Assembly: GCA_964617565.1 (NCBI GenBank)
Contig: CAZTYH010000008.1
Coordinates: forward strand, 1 to 60,162
Length of the DNA: 60,162 nucleotides
Reading direction: 5' to 3'
From: JAKJGV01 sp964617565
Lineage (GTDB): Bacteria > Verrucomicrobiota > Kiritimatiellia > CAIQIC01 > JAGNIJ01
The translations under genes were made by a program, and so were the position numbers. Below are positions 42,144-50,199 of the stretch, piece after piece (within the stretch, counting starts at the first letter, position 1; every line of letters begins with the position of its first letter). Below the pieces are notes generated by a model. That model searched no databases. It had not been told where the DNA came from and saw nothing but the letters and a program-made list of their open reading frames with translations.

Positions 42144-43127
42144 GCGCGGCAGATGGCATCCGTGCTGCATTACAGCATCGCGCGCGCGCAACTGGATCCC
42201 TCCTTCCGAGTGCTCAGGCAATCCATCGAAGCGTTGCAAAAAGCGGATTCGATCGAGATCGCTGTGGCCAACCGGTTGTGGATACAGCAGCAGCTTGCGC
42301 TGCTGGACTCCTATGTGAAGCTGGTTAAGGAAAATTACGGAGCCGGCTTGGCGCAGGTGGATTTCGCGGCGGATACGGAGGCTGTGCGGCAGGAGATAAA
42401 TGCATGGGTTGAGAAGCAGACGCGGGACCGGATCAGGAATCTCATTGCGCCCGGCATACTGGATGCGGACACGCGGATGGTGCTGGTGAACGCCATTTAT
42501 TTTCTTGGCTTCTGGGCGGACGCTTTTGAATCGAAGTTCACGCAGCCGGCGCCGTTTCACCCTGCCGGTGCAGATCCGGTTGAGGTTCAACTGATGGTGC
42601 GGTCGGGCGAATATCTCTATTCCGATGACGACCGCATGCAGATGTTGTCGCTGCCTTACAAAGGGGGTGATCTCTCCATGGTCGTCCTCCTGCCCCGGGA
42701 GGGCATGAGCATTCGTGATTTTGAGGCGGAGTTGACGGCGGAAGTTCTGGATCGCCGGATGGCCGGGGCGCGCCGCCGTAAAGTGAATGTCTGGCTGCCG
42801 CGTTTTCGGATTGAATCGGAGTTCACCCTTGCGAACACGCTGGCCGGGATGGGTATGCCGGAAGCCTTTGCGGGGTCGGCGGATTTCTCCGGCATGACGG
42901 GCAAAAAGGATTTGATGATTGGGCACGTGATTCACAAGGCGTTTGTCGAGGTGAACGAAAAAGGAACCGAAGCGGCGGCGGCGACCGCGGTGATGATGAG
43001 GCCGGCGTCCGCGCGGCCGGATGACGTGCCCGTTACGTTCCGTGCCGACCGGCCGTTTGTTTTTTTGATTCGGGATAACAAGACCGGCACGATTCTGTTT
43101 GTCGGCCGCCTGGCCAACCCGGAATGA
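42144..43127 (+). CDS. serpin (serine protease inhibitor), N-terminus missing
   Basis: 327 residues of a serpin; the family usually has 370-420, so 60-90 are lost in the gap. Visible landmarks: ANRLWIQQ, VLVNAIYFLGFWADAFE (the NAxxFxGxW motif), MLSLPYKGGDLSMVVLLP, and the reactive-centre hinge EVNEKGTEAAAATAV, followed by FRADRPFVFLIRDNKTGTIL and FVGRL. The hinge has small residues from P12 to P8, as in inhibitory serpins, so it probably traps proteases; counted from the hinge, the scissile region is near RPAS, but P1 is uncertain. Without the N-terminus I cannot tell whether it is exported. Downstream is a thioesterase. Confidence 0.94.
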   Translation, partial: ARQMASVLHYSIARAQLDPSFRVLRQSIEALQKADSIEIAVANRLWIQQQLALLDSYVKLVKENYGAGLAQVDFAADTEAVRQEINAWVEKQTRDRIRNLIAPGILDADTRMVLVNAIYFLGFWADAFESKFTQPAPFHPAGADPVEVQLMVRSGEYLYSDDDRMQMLSLPYKGGDLSMVVLLPREGMSIRDFEAELTAEVLDRRMAGARRRKVNVWLPRFRIESEFTLANTLAGMGMPEAFAGSADFSGMTGKKDLMIGHVIHKAFVEVNEKGTEAAAATAVMMRPASARPDDVPVTFRADRPFVFLIRDNKTGTILFVGRLANPE

Positions 43128-43151
43128 TGCCGACGACAGGGAGAAGAGTTC

Positions 43152-43577
43152 ATGGCAAGAATCAAGATCGAAATGCCGGAGAAGTTCACGCACTCCGTGG
43201 AGCTTGCGGTGCGTGTCGGTGATATCAACTACGGCCAGCATCTCGGCAATGACGCCGTGCTTGCGTTTGCGCATGAAGCGCGGGTCTGCTTCCTGCGCGC
43301 GAACGGGTTCACGGAACTGGATGCGGGCGGTGCGGCGCTGATCATGCTCGACGCCGTGGTGGTGTATAAATCCCAGGCCCGGCTCGGAGACGTCCTGATC
43401 GTGGAAACGGCGGTGGGGGAGATTGGCCCGTGCGGCTTCGAGTTGTTCTACCGGATGACGAACAAGCAGGGCGGCGCGGAGGTTGCGCGGATCAAAACCG
43501 GCATGGCGTTTTTCGATTACGAGGCCGGTCGCGTGGCCCGGACGCCGGAAGAATTTCGAAAGGCTTTTTCGTCATGA
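43152..43577 (+). CDS. hotdog-fold acyl-CoA thioesterase (4HBT family)
   Basis: A 141-residue single hotdog domain: VRVGDINYGQHLGNDAVLAF with the Asp and the following helix typical of the YbgC/FadM-like 4HBT branch, then VVVYKSQARLGDVLIVET and TGMAFFDYEAG. These enzymes hydrolyse acyl-CoA thioesters; chain specificity cannot be read here. It has GGGAG upstream of the ATG and overlaps the next gene by four bases (ATGA at 43574-43577). Confidence 0.9.
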   Translation: MARIKIEMPEKFTHSVELAVRVGDINYGQHLGNDAVLAFAHEARVCFLRANGFTELDAGGAALIMLDAVVVYKSQARLGDVLIVETAVGEIGPCGFELFYRMTNKQGGAEVARIKTGMAFFDYEAGRVARTPEEFRKAFSS

Positions 43578-43978
43578 GTCTCAGGCACGCAAGAGCATTG
43601 GCGTGGGAAGAGCAGTTGAAGAGGGTTTTTGATCGTGTTGATCATGCCCTCGAGGACAAGTATGGCCATCTTTATCCGCTGCATCCCGCGAGGCCGAAGC
43701 GCGGCGACACATCGAATCCCGAAAGCGACGGTTTATTCAATGTGGGCGCTTCCTTTTCCGCGGGATACGGGTCGGAGCATGGACCGGGCTACATCGTGGA
43801 GGTGCGCATCTCCACCTTGAGCCGCGTGCCGCCTGATGTGGAAGAGAAGATAGATGAAGAAGTGGTGTCCATGCTCCGGGAGGAGTTGGCGAAAGAGTTT
43901 CCGGGGCGCACCCTGCATGTCTCCCGCGACGGACATATCTACAAGATTCACGGGGATTTGAGCCTGGGGGATTTGTAG
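43574..43978 (+). CDS. conserved hypothetical cytoplasmic protein
   Basis: A 134-residue soluble protein with no signal or membrane segment. It contains HLYPLHPARPKRGDTSNPES, then GYGSEHGPGYIVEVRIST, and an acidic helix (PDVEEKIDEEVVSMLREELA). I do not recognise a characterised family. It starts inside the stop codon of the thioesterase gene, so the two are translationally coupled. A REP-like element begins 20 bases after its stop. Confidence 0.7.
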   Translation: MSLRHARALAWEEQLKRVFDRVDHALEDKYGHLYPLHPARPKRGDTSNPESDGLFNVGASFSAGYGSEHGPGYIVEVRISTLSRVPPDVEEKIDEEVVSMLREELAKEFPGRTLHVSRDGHIYKIHGDLSLGDL

Positions 43979-43997
43979 GAAGAATGGGGTGATGGGG

Positions 43998-44059
43998 TGT
44001 AGCTGCGCCTGATAAGGCGTGGCTGGACAGGACGCCACCGCTTATCAGCGGCGGCTACA
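43998..44059. repeat. REP-like palindromic element, copy 2
   Basis: 62 bases closely matching copy 1 at 15112-15172 (TGTAGC-GCGCCTG start, CGCCACCGCTTA then GCGGCGGCTACA end). It lies between convergent genes, and its last bases supply the stop codon (TAG, 44057-44055) of the HAD gene. Confidence 0.85.
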
Positions 44060-44780
44060 GCAAATCCATCAACTCCGTCAAATGTCCAATGACCGCGTCG
44101 GGCTCGACGTGATGATCCTCCCGATCGAACACTTCGAGCGTTTTCCACTGCGTGATCAGGACGGCCTGAAGCCCTGCGCCCTTCGCCCCCTGAATATCTC
44201 CGAGCCAGTTGTCGCCGACAAGGACGGCCTGCGAACCTTTCACGCGCAGCGCGTTCAGAACGGTTAGATACGGAGCGGGGTGGGGCTTCACCACGCCGAG
44301 ATCGCCGGAGACCACCACCGCGTCAAAATACTGCGCGAGCCCGGTTTGCTCGAGACTGGCGCGGATGGCATCGCCGTCCGGATAGTTGGAAAGCAATCCG
44401 AGTTTGTAGCGACGCCCCAGGTATTCCAGAACCTTGGCGACATAAGGATCCGCATGCACCACGCGAACGAATACTTCGTAGCGCGTGCGGAGGATATCGG
44501 CGATCTGCTCACCGGTGGGTTCGACACCGTACAAATCCTGGACGAGATTGGTTGTGATTTCCACGAGATTATTCTCGCGGAACTCCGGAGTCAGGTAGGG
44601 GGCCATGCGGTCTTTATCGCGGATTTCCTTGAGCCGGGCCATGTCCGGCGTGCCGAAGTGGCGCGCGAGTGCGCCGGCGAGCGCCGTGTCGCACGCGGTG
44701 ACCTGCGCGTGCGAGAATTCGATCAGCGTATTGCCGTAATCAAATATGACCGCTTTAAGATGTTTGGTATCGAGCGCCAT
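44055..44780 (-). CDS. HAD-family hydrolase (phosphatase-like)
   Basis: A 241-residue haloacid-dehalogenase-superfamily protein: motif I VIFDYGNTLIE with the nucleophile Asp near residue 11 (the second Asp replaced by Asn, as in some HAD subfamilies, so phosphatase activity is not certain), a helical cap, motif II LGLLSNYPDGD, and motif IV VLVGDNWLGDIQGAKGAG. The substrate is unknown. The ATG at 44780 has AGG seven bases upstream. The stop codon is inside a REP-like repeat. Confidence 0.9.
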   Translation of the reverse strand: MALDTKHLKAVIFDYGNTLIEFSHAQVTACDTALAGALARHFGTPDMARLKEIRDKDRMAPYLTPEFRENNLVEITTNLVQDLYGVEPTGEQIADILRTRYEVFVRVVHADPYVAKVLEYLGRRYKLGLLSNYPDGDAIRASLEQTGLAQYFDAVVVSGDLGVVKPHPAPYLTVLNALRVKGSQAVLVGDNWLGDIQGAKGAGLQAVLITQWKTLEVFDREDHHVEPDAVIGHLTELMDLL

Positions 44781-44936
44781 GAACAAACCTGCTTTCTTTG
44801 GGAAAACGATGGACTAACCGTAACCCGGAATTGGCGAATGCGCAACTGATCTGAGAAGGGCAGGACCTTGAAACTGGGAGCTCAAAGCCTGACCGAGACG
44901 GGGCGGGTATTGACGGGTGCGTAGGAGAAAAGAAGG

Positions 44937-44985
44937 TTTCAGTGTTCAGGTTTCAGGGCCGGAATTTCGCGGGCTGAAGCCCGCG
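44937..44985. repeat. TTTCAGG heptamer run and a GC-rich hairpin
   Basis: Units TTTCAGT, GTTCAGG and TTTCAGG in 7-base phase (about 44938-44958) match the array at 14519-14614. They are followed by a perfect 8-bp hairpin CGCGGGCT/AGCCCGCG (44968-44985) 23 bases before the end of the permease gene. The rest of the 44781-45008 region is featureless. Confidence 0.7.
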
Positions 44986-45008
44986 CTCCGATTCTCCCGG
45001 CCCGCATG

Positions 45009-46286
45009 CTACGGTGCCCAGATCCACCACACGAACAGGCTGGCGGCGGTTACGGCTGCCGCGGTAAAGGGGATGCCGACGGCCATGAATTCGCGGAAGG
45101 AAACGACGTAGCCCTGCTTCTTCAGGATGCCGATGGTGACGACGTTGGCCGATGCGCCGATCGGGGTGATGTTGCCGCCGAGGCAGGAGCCGATCAATAA
45201 GGCGAACATCAGGAGCGGAACAGGAACGCCGAGGCCGTCGGCCACCTGCTGCACCACCGGAATCATCGCGAGCAGGAAGGGCACATTGTCCACGAACGCG
45301 GATACCAGCACGGCCACGAGCGTGATCACGACGAATGCGTAGAGCAGGTTGCTGCCGACGTGATGGCCAATCGCTATTCCCAGCTTTTCCAGCCAACCGG
45401 AATCACTAAGGCCGCCGACAAGGACGAAAACGCCGACGAGGAAGAACGTCGTATCCCAGTCCAGCGTTTTGATCAGTGCTCGTGTGGCGGTCCAACGCGG
45501 CCCGAGACGGAACCAGATCAGGCTGGCCACCGCGAGAGCCATCGTGAATGTTCCGGCGAACCATTTGAAGTCGGGGTCCACGGATGACGCGGACGCAAGG
45601 CCGATGACGAGCGCGACGAGGAAGCATGTCGGCACCCAGCTTCGCGCGTGTTCCTCATAGGCCATGTCCGTAATCCCTCGATGGCCTCGCAGCAGCCATG
45701 CGAGAACTGCCAGCGAGGCGATGCCGCCCGCCTGCACGGCGAAGAAAATACCGGGCTTGCCGTGATACATGAAGAAGTCGTTGAAATTCATCTTCATGTA
45801 GCCCGCGAGAATCATGCTCGGTGGGTCACCGATCAGCGTAGCCGTGCCTTGCAGGTTCGAACAGACCGCCACGCCGATGAGCAGGCGCACCGGTGAAAGG
45901 TTCAGTTTTTTCGCGAGGCTGAGCGCCACCGGAGCGATCAGGAGCACAACCGCGACATTCTCGACGAATATGGAAAGGAATGAAGACAGCGCGCAGACGG
46001 CAAGCATCGCGGCACGCACGGTTTTGGTGCGGGCGACGAGATGTTCCGCCATGACGGCGGGCATGCGCGACATCATGAAAAGTTCGGCCAGGACCAGCGT
46101 GCCGAAAAAGAGGGCCACCACGTTCCACTGAATCGCTTCGGTGAGCGCCTCATGCCACGTGAGAGGGCCTGTAATGATCAGCGCGACCGCGCCAAGGCAC
46201 GCCGTCAGTGCGCGCCGTGTCGGAAGCATGACAAACAGCGCGTAACAGAGCGCGAAGATAATAAGCGGCACGTACGATGGCGTCAT
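45009..46286 (-). CDS. ArsB/NhaD/SLC13-type ion permease
   Basis: A 425-residue protein with about eleven membrane helices of the ion transporter superfamily. FVENVAVVLLIAPVALSLAK near residue 105 and AFVDNVPFLLAMIPVV near 335 are the paired intramembrane motifs, with NLQGTATLIGDPPSMILAGY and GGNITPIGASANVV as the matching hairpins. Arsenite pumps, Na+/H+ antiporters (NhaD) and P-protein-like members share these; no ars genes are near, so the ion is undetermined. The start at ATG 46286 is by similarity; 14 further codons are open upstream. Confidence 0.88.
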   Translation of the reverse strand: MTPSYVPLIIFALCYALFVMLPTRRALTACLGAVALIITGPLTWHEALTEAIQWNVVALFFGTLVLAELFMMSRMPAVMAEHLVARTKTVRAAMLAVCALSSFLSIFVENVAVVLLIAPVALSLAKKLNLSPVRLLIGVAVCSNLQGTATLIGDPPSMILAGYMKMNFNDFFMYHGKPGIFFAVQAGGIASLAVLAWLLRGHRGITDMAYEEHARSWVPTCFLVALVIGLASASSVDPDFKWFAGTFTMALAVASLIWFRLGPRWTATRALIKTLDWDTTFFLVGVFVLVGGLSDSGWLEKLGIAIGHHVGSNLLYAFVVITLVAVLVSAFVDNVPFLLAMIPVVQQVADGLGVPVPLLMFALLIGSCLGGNITPIGASANVVTIGILKKQGYVVSFREFMAVGIPFTAAAVTAASLFVWWIWAP

Positions 46287-46290
46287 GATC

Positions 46291-46365
46291 GCGAATGATG
46301 CGGTCGCATCCGCGCGAACGTCAACCAAAACCGGTCGAGGGAACTATTGAATGCGAATGATGCGG
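46291..46365. repeat. 13-bp direct repeat in a divergent promoter region
   Basis: GCGAATGATGCGG occurs at 46291-46303 and 46353-46365, between the divergent permease and a small membrane-anchored protein gene. It could be a regulator site or a remnant; nothing else is recognisable in the 182-base region. Confidence 0.5.
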
Positions 46366-46468
46366 CGCGCATTTGCTCCCCGTATCGGAAAAGTCCGACA
46401 GCTTGCATCCAGAGATTGGAAAGGGTAAAGATTCCGGGCGAATGGCGGTTGTGTAATGGGGAGGCTTT

Positions 46469-46834
46469 ATGAAGAAGGTGCTTGGAATTCTTGTTGCCGT
46501 GGTGCTTTGCGCGATCATCGCCAGTTTTCTTTTTGCGAAGTTTCATTTCAAGCGCGCGAAGTCACAGGCGCACGAAACGAACATGGAGGCGCTTCAGTCG
46601 GCGGAAGCCGATCTGCTGGAGCGTTTTGCGGAGCTTGAAACCAGATATCCCGATTGGAAGACACGGGATACCGCATCCGATTTGCAGTTCAAGCTGAGTT
46701 GCGAAATGGTGGTTTTGGATGTGACTCTTTACCGCCAGCTCATCGAGGTTTACAACTCCCTGTTCACTCCCGAATATAAAACGCCTGCGCCGGTCGAGGC
46801 CGTTATCAATCAGATCGAATCCCGCAAGTATTAA
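46469..46834 (+). CDS. small membrane-anchored helical protein
   Basis: A 121-residue protein: an N-terminal membrane helix (VLGILVAVVLCAIIASFLFA), then a long amphipathic helix (AHETNMEALQSAEADLLERF) and the segment CEMVVLDVTLYRQLIEVYNS. The layout and the final YNS-type helix recall LemA-like proteins, but the similarity is too slight for a firm call. GGGAGG precedes the ATG. It is followed after 15 bases by the peptidase gene, probably in one transcript. Confidence 0.7.
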   Translation: MKKVLGILVAVVLCAIIASFLFAKFHFKRAKSQAHETNMEALQSAEADLLERFAELETRYPDWKTRDTASDLQFKLSCEMVVLDVTLYRQLIEVYNSLFTPEYKTPAPVEAVINQIESRKY

Positions 46835-46849
46835 GGGCCGGAGGCGTAT

Positions 46850-47715
46850 ATGGTGCAGCGATCTCTAGTGGAGTTGCTATCCGAGCTGATTGCGATCCCC
46901 AGCGTGAATCCGGACGCGACAGCGGACAAATCGAATTCCGGAGAACTCCGGGTCGCGGAATATGTCGCGGCCTATCTTGANNNNNNNNNNNNNNNNNNNN
47001 NNNNNNNNNNNNNNNNNNNNNNNNNNNNNNNNNNNNNNNNNNNNNNNNNNNNNNNNNNNNNNNNNNNNNNNNNNNNNNNNCCATCGTGCATGCGCACAAG
47101 GGCGCGCTCTGGTTTGAAGTCGAGCTGCGGGGAAGGGCTGGACACGGTTCCGATCCTGCGCGCGGAGTGAGTGCGATTACAGCTATGGCTGATGTCTTGG
47201 CCTTCCTTAAAGAAAGCGCCGATCTGGCGGCCTCGCACCTGGCGAATCCCATCCTCGGGAAGCCCACGCTGAATATCGGGTCCATTCACGGCGGTTCGAG
47301 TGTTAATATTGTGCCGGATCGTTGCGTGATCGAGGTGGACAGGCGCTTGCTTCCCGAGGAGAACGGGGAGGCTTTGATTGAACAAATCAGGAGCAAATTG
47401 GATCAGATGCAGACAGGTGGAAGCATCACCGGGTATGACATTCGCATGATCAAAATGGGCGTTCCCTTCCAGACGGCCGCGGAATCGCGGTTGGTCGGCC
47501 TTCTTTCCGAGGCTTGCCGGGATAACGGGGTTGTTTCGAGCACCAAGGGAGCTGCGTGGTACAGCGATGCCGGTGCATTGTCGAAAGTGTGCCAGGAAAT
47601 TGTCGTTTTCGGTCCCGGCAGCATCAAGCAGGCGCATACGGTGGATGAGTTCATTGATTTGCGTGAGCTCGAACAGGGCAGCAAAATAATCGAACTTTTT
47701 CTCGGAAAAATCTGA
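46850..47715 (+). CDS. M20-family metallopeptidase/deacylase (ArgE/DapE-like), interrupted by a gap
   Basis: The N-terminal 43 residues (LLSELIAIPSVNPD) and the C-terminal 210 are visible. The dimerisation domain has ELRGRAGHGSDPARGVSAI, the typical M20 lid histidine, with NIGSIHGGSSVNIVPDRCVI and EVDRRLLP. The last metal-binding His is in KQAHTVDEFIDL near the end. The first metal ligands lie in the missing part, so I cannot confirm the full site. Family reactions are hydrolysis of N-acyl amino acids or dipeptides. The two parts are in different frames only because the N count is arbitrary; the real gap should be about 300-450 bases. Confidence 0.92.
46981..47080. other. assembly gap (100 N), real missing sequence
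   Basis: Flanks do not overlap. Roughly 100-150 codons of the M20 peptidase are missing. Confidence 0.9.
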
Positions 47716-47818
47716 CGCTCGATCCTTTATATAGATGAAAGGATGATTTGGTTTTGCCAATGTGCAGATATTCATGTATTCGAGCGGAGAGTCGTCGAGC
47801 ACAGGGGGTGTTCCGCTG

Positions 47819-49435
47819 ATGCGCGCCGGATGGATTGTTTTTTTCTGGGTGGTTGCCCTTGCGATCTTTGTATTGCTTGGGGCGCTGAATCTTTACTGGG
47901 GTGAATTGAACCAGGACGAGGGGTGGTATCTCTACGCCGCGCGCCGCGTCAGCCAGGGTTATTTGCCGTACAAGGATTTTGCTTTCACGCAGGGGCCCGT
48001 ATTCCCTCTTGTCTATGCCCGGCTTCATCCCCTGGTGGATCGTTGCGGGGTCGCCGGCGGACGAAAGATAACGGCCGTTCTGGGGTTTCTGGCTTCATTG
48101 TCGGCTGCGTGGCTGGCGGGGCGTGCAGCGCGACGCGGAGCAGGCCGTGTGGTCGGAGTGTTGGCATTCATTCTCATCTCATGCAACGTCTATCAAAGCT
48201 ATTTCACAACGGTCGTGAAAACTTATTCATTGACCGCGCTTTTGTTGGTGCTGGGTTTTGTTGCGTTAAGTTATGCTCGTTCACGCGGAGGAGGCAGTGC
48301 CGCTTTCCTGTCCGGATTTCTCATCGCCCTTGCGTCCGGGGTCCGTATCTCGGCGGGCGCCGCATTACCGGTTGTGGGCGTGTACCTGCTTATTAACAGA
48401 AAAGCGCTGGGAGACTTGCGGTGGATTGCATTTGGTGTCGGAGGTGTGGTGGGGTTGGCGGGATGGGCATTACCGTTCGCGATTCTTGCGCCTGACGGAT
48501 TTCGCTTCGCCATGCTGGAATATCACACCGCGCGCTCGGTCGGGTCGTTGGCGAATCTGTTGATCTATAAAGCAGGGTTTATCTCCAGGTTCGCGCAGGC
48601 ATTCTTTGTGCCGATGAGCTTGACGCTCGGGGTGGTCCTTTTCCGATGGATGCAGCCGGTCGCTCCGGCAACAAGCGTACAAGAGGATGTGCCGCCGCAA
48701 TTCAGCGCTGTTATGTGGGTTGCGGTGGCGGCTGTCTCGCTGACGCATTTTCTTGCGCCGTTTCCTTATGAAGATTACCAGGTGTTCGTAATGCCCGTGC
48801 TTGCCGCGGCACTTGCTGTGTCGCTTTCGGAAGTCGTTTTGTCCGTGACGGGTCCGGTCGAGGAGCGCAGTTCGCGTTGGTTGCTTTGGCTGACTGCATT
48901 GGTGCTTCTTGTTTCAACGGCCGCGGCTTTTTCTTCGCCGATCAATCAAAATTGGTTTGTCCGGGGGCGGGATCGTATCTGGTGGCCGTTCAGAACGCAG
49001 TCACCAGTGCAACAGTTGTCTGATGTGTCGGCATGGATTGGTAAGTTGAGTTGGTTGGACCGCACCTTGCTGACGCAGGATGCCTATATCGCGGTGCAGG
49101 CTGGAATGGATGTGCCCGAAGGCATGGAAATGGGGCCGTTCTGCTATTACCCGGACATGGATACGGAGAAAGCGAAACGCCTGCGTGTCTTAAACCGGGA
49201 GATGATGATCGAGTTGCTTCGCTCGGTGGACGCGCCGGTTGCCGCCTTCAGCGGCTATGGGCTTGCCATTCGAGGCCCGGAAGTCATGCCGCTGCCTGTA
49301 GATGAACAGAAAATGCTCTGGAGCATCATTGAGGAGCGCTATGAGCCGATTTGCGATGTGGAGCACTTCGGACAGGGTGATACAACGTTGCGCATACTGG
49401 TCAGGCGGCGCGAAACGGGAGACCTTGGCCGGTGA
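47819..49435 (+). CDS. GT39-like membrane glycosyltransferase
   Basis: A 538-residue protein with about eleven membrane helices. The first outside loop reads LNQDEGWYLYAARRVSQGYL and PYKDFAFTQGP: an acidic DE after helix 1, as in ArnT/PMT-type GT-C enzymes that use polyprenyl-linked sugars. The C-terminal 130 residues form a soluble part. The start is uncertain: I use ATG 47819, after a GGGGG stretch, but GTG 47762 and ATG 47774 are in frame. It overlaps the GT2 gene by four bases (GTGA), so it leads a three-gene series GT39, GT2, flippase. Confidence 0.85.
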   Translation: MRAGWIVFFWVVALAIFVLLGALNLYWGELNQDEGWYLYAARRVSQGYLPYKDFAFTQGPVFPLVYARLHPLVDRCGVAGGRKITAVLGFLASLSAAWLAGRAARRGAGRVVGVLAFILISCNVYQSYFTTVVKTYSLTALLLVLGFVALSYARSRGGGSAAFLSGFLIALASGVRISAGAALPVVGVYLLINRKALGDLRWIAFGVGGVVGLAGWALPFAILAPDGFRFAMLEYHTARSVGSLANLLIYKAGFISRFAQAFFVPMSLTLGVVLFRWMQPVAPATSVQEDVPPQFSAVMWVAVAAVSLTHFLAPFPYEDYQVFVMPVLAAALAVSLSEVVLSVTGPVEERSSRWLLWLTALVLLVSTAAAFSSPINQNWFVRGRDRIWWPFRTQSPVQQLSDVSAWIGKLSWLDRTLLTQDAYIAVQAGMDVPEGMEMGPFCYYPDMDTEKAKRLRVLNREMMIELLRSVDAPVAAFSGYGLAIRGPEVMPLPVDEQKMLWSIIEERYEPICDVEHFGQGDTTLRILVRRRETGDLGR

Positions 49436-50199
49436 AGGTCTCCATTGTGATCCCCGCCTATAATGAAGAGCTCCGCCTGGGCTCTATGCTCGAAACGTAC
49501 AGCCGGTATTTCACCGGGATTTATGGCGATGACGTCGAGTTGATTGTCGTAGTCAACGGCTCGCGCGATCGCACGGAAGGTGTGGCTCGCAAATGCGCCG
49601 AAACGATTTCCCAGGTCAAAGTGATTGTGGAGCCGAAGCCCATCGGGAAGGGGGGCGCGATCATGATGGGTTTTCGCGCGGCGACCGGCGCGATTGTTGG
49701 ATTCGTGGACGCCGATAATTCCACGCCTCCGGAAGCGTTTCATGATTTGATCGAGCACATCGGTGATGCGGGAGCCATTATTGCCTCGCGATGGATTGAA
49801 GGCGCGCAAGTGAGTCCGCGACAACCGCTGAAACGACGCATTGCGTCGCGCATTTTCAACGGGATGGTTCGCTCGCTCTTTAAACTTAAAATTCACGACA
49901 CGCAATGCGGCGCGAAAGTCATGAAGCGGGAAGCCTTGCATGCCGTGCTGCCGAAATTGGGCATTACGCGTTGGGCTTTTGACGTGGATCTTCTTTTCCA
50001 ACTACGGCGTGCCGGATTCCCGATCCTGGAGCGTCCCACGGTCTGGCATGATGCTCCGGGCTCTCAACTGCGAGTGGGCAAGGCATCGTGCGAGATGTTT
50101 ATTGCGATCTGCCGCCTGCGCATGATTTATTCGCCGTTCCGCTGGATTGTCGCCATCTATGATCGTACGCTGGGCCGGATAATTCATTTAAGGCCGTGA
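49432..50199 (+). CDS. GT2 glycosyltransferase, dolichyl-phosphate glucosyltransferase-like
   Basis: A 255-residue inverting GT-A enzyme: SIVIPAYNEELRLGSML, VVVNGSRDRTEGVA, VEPKPIGKGGAIMMGFRAAT, the metal motif FVDADNSTPPEAF, and DTQCGAKVMKREAL. This pattern matches DPG/Alg5-type enzymes that transfer glucose or a related sugar from UDP-sugar to polyprenyl phosphate. No membrane helix. It starts with GTG, overlapping the GT39 stop, and its own stop overlaps the flippase start (GTGA). It probably supplies the lipid-linked donor for the GT39 protein next to it. A similar gene is at 54001-54741. Confidence 0.93.
   Translation: MKVSIVIPAYNEELRLGSMLETYSRYFTGIYGDDVELIVVVNGSRDRTEGVARKCAETISQVKVIVEPKPIGKGGAIMMGFRAATGAIVGFVDADNSTPPEAFHDLIEHIGDAGAIIASRWIEGAQVSPRQPLKRRIASRIFNGMVRSLFKLKIHDTQCGAKVMKREALHAVLPKLGITRWAFDVDLLFQLRRAGFPILERPTVWHDAPGSQLRVGKASCEMFIAICRLRMIYSPFRWIVAIYDRTLGRIIHLRP

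Noticed and set aside
41817..43127. A single protein fusing exonuclease III to a serpin
   Set aside because: The join is the 100-N gap at 42044; both halves are ordinary proteins that each lack the part that would lie in the gap.
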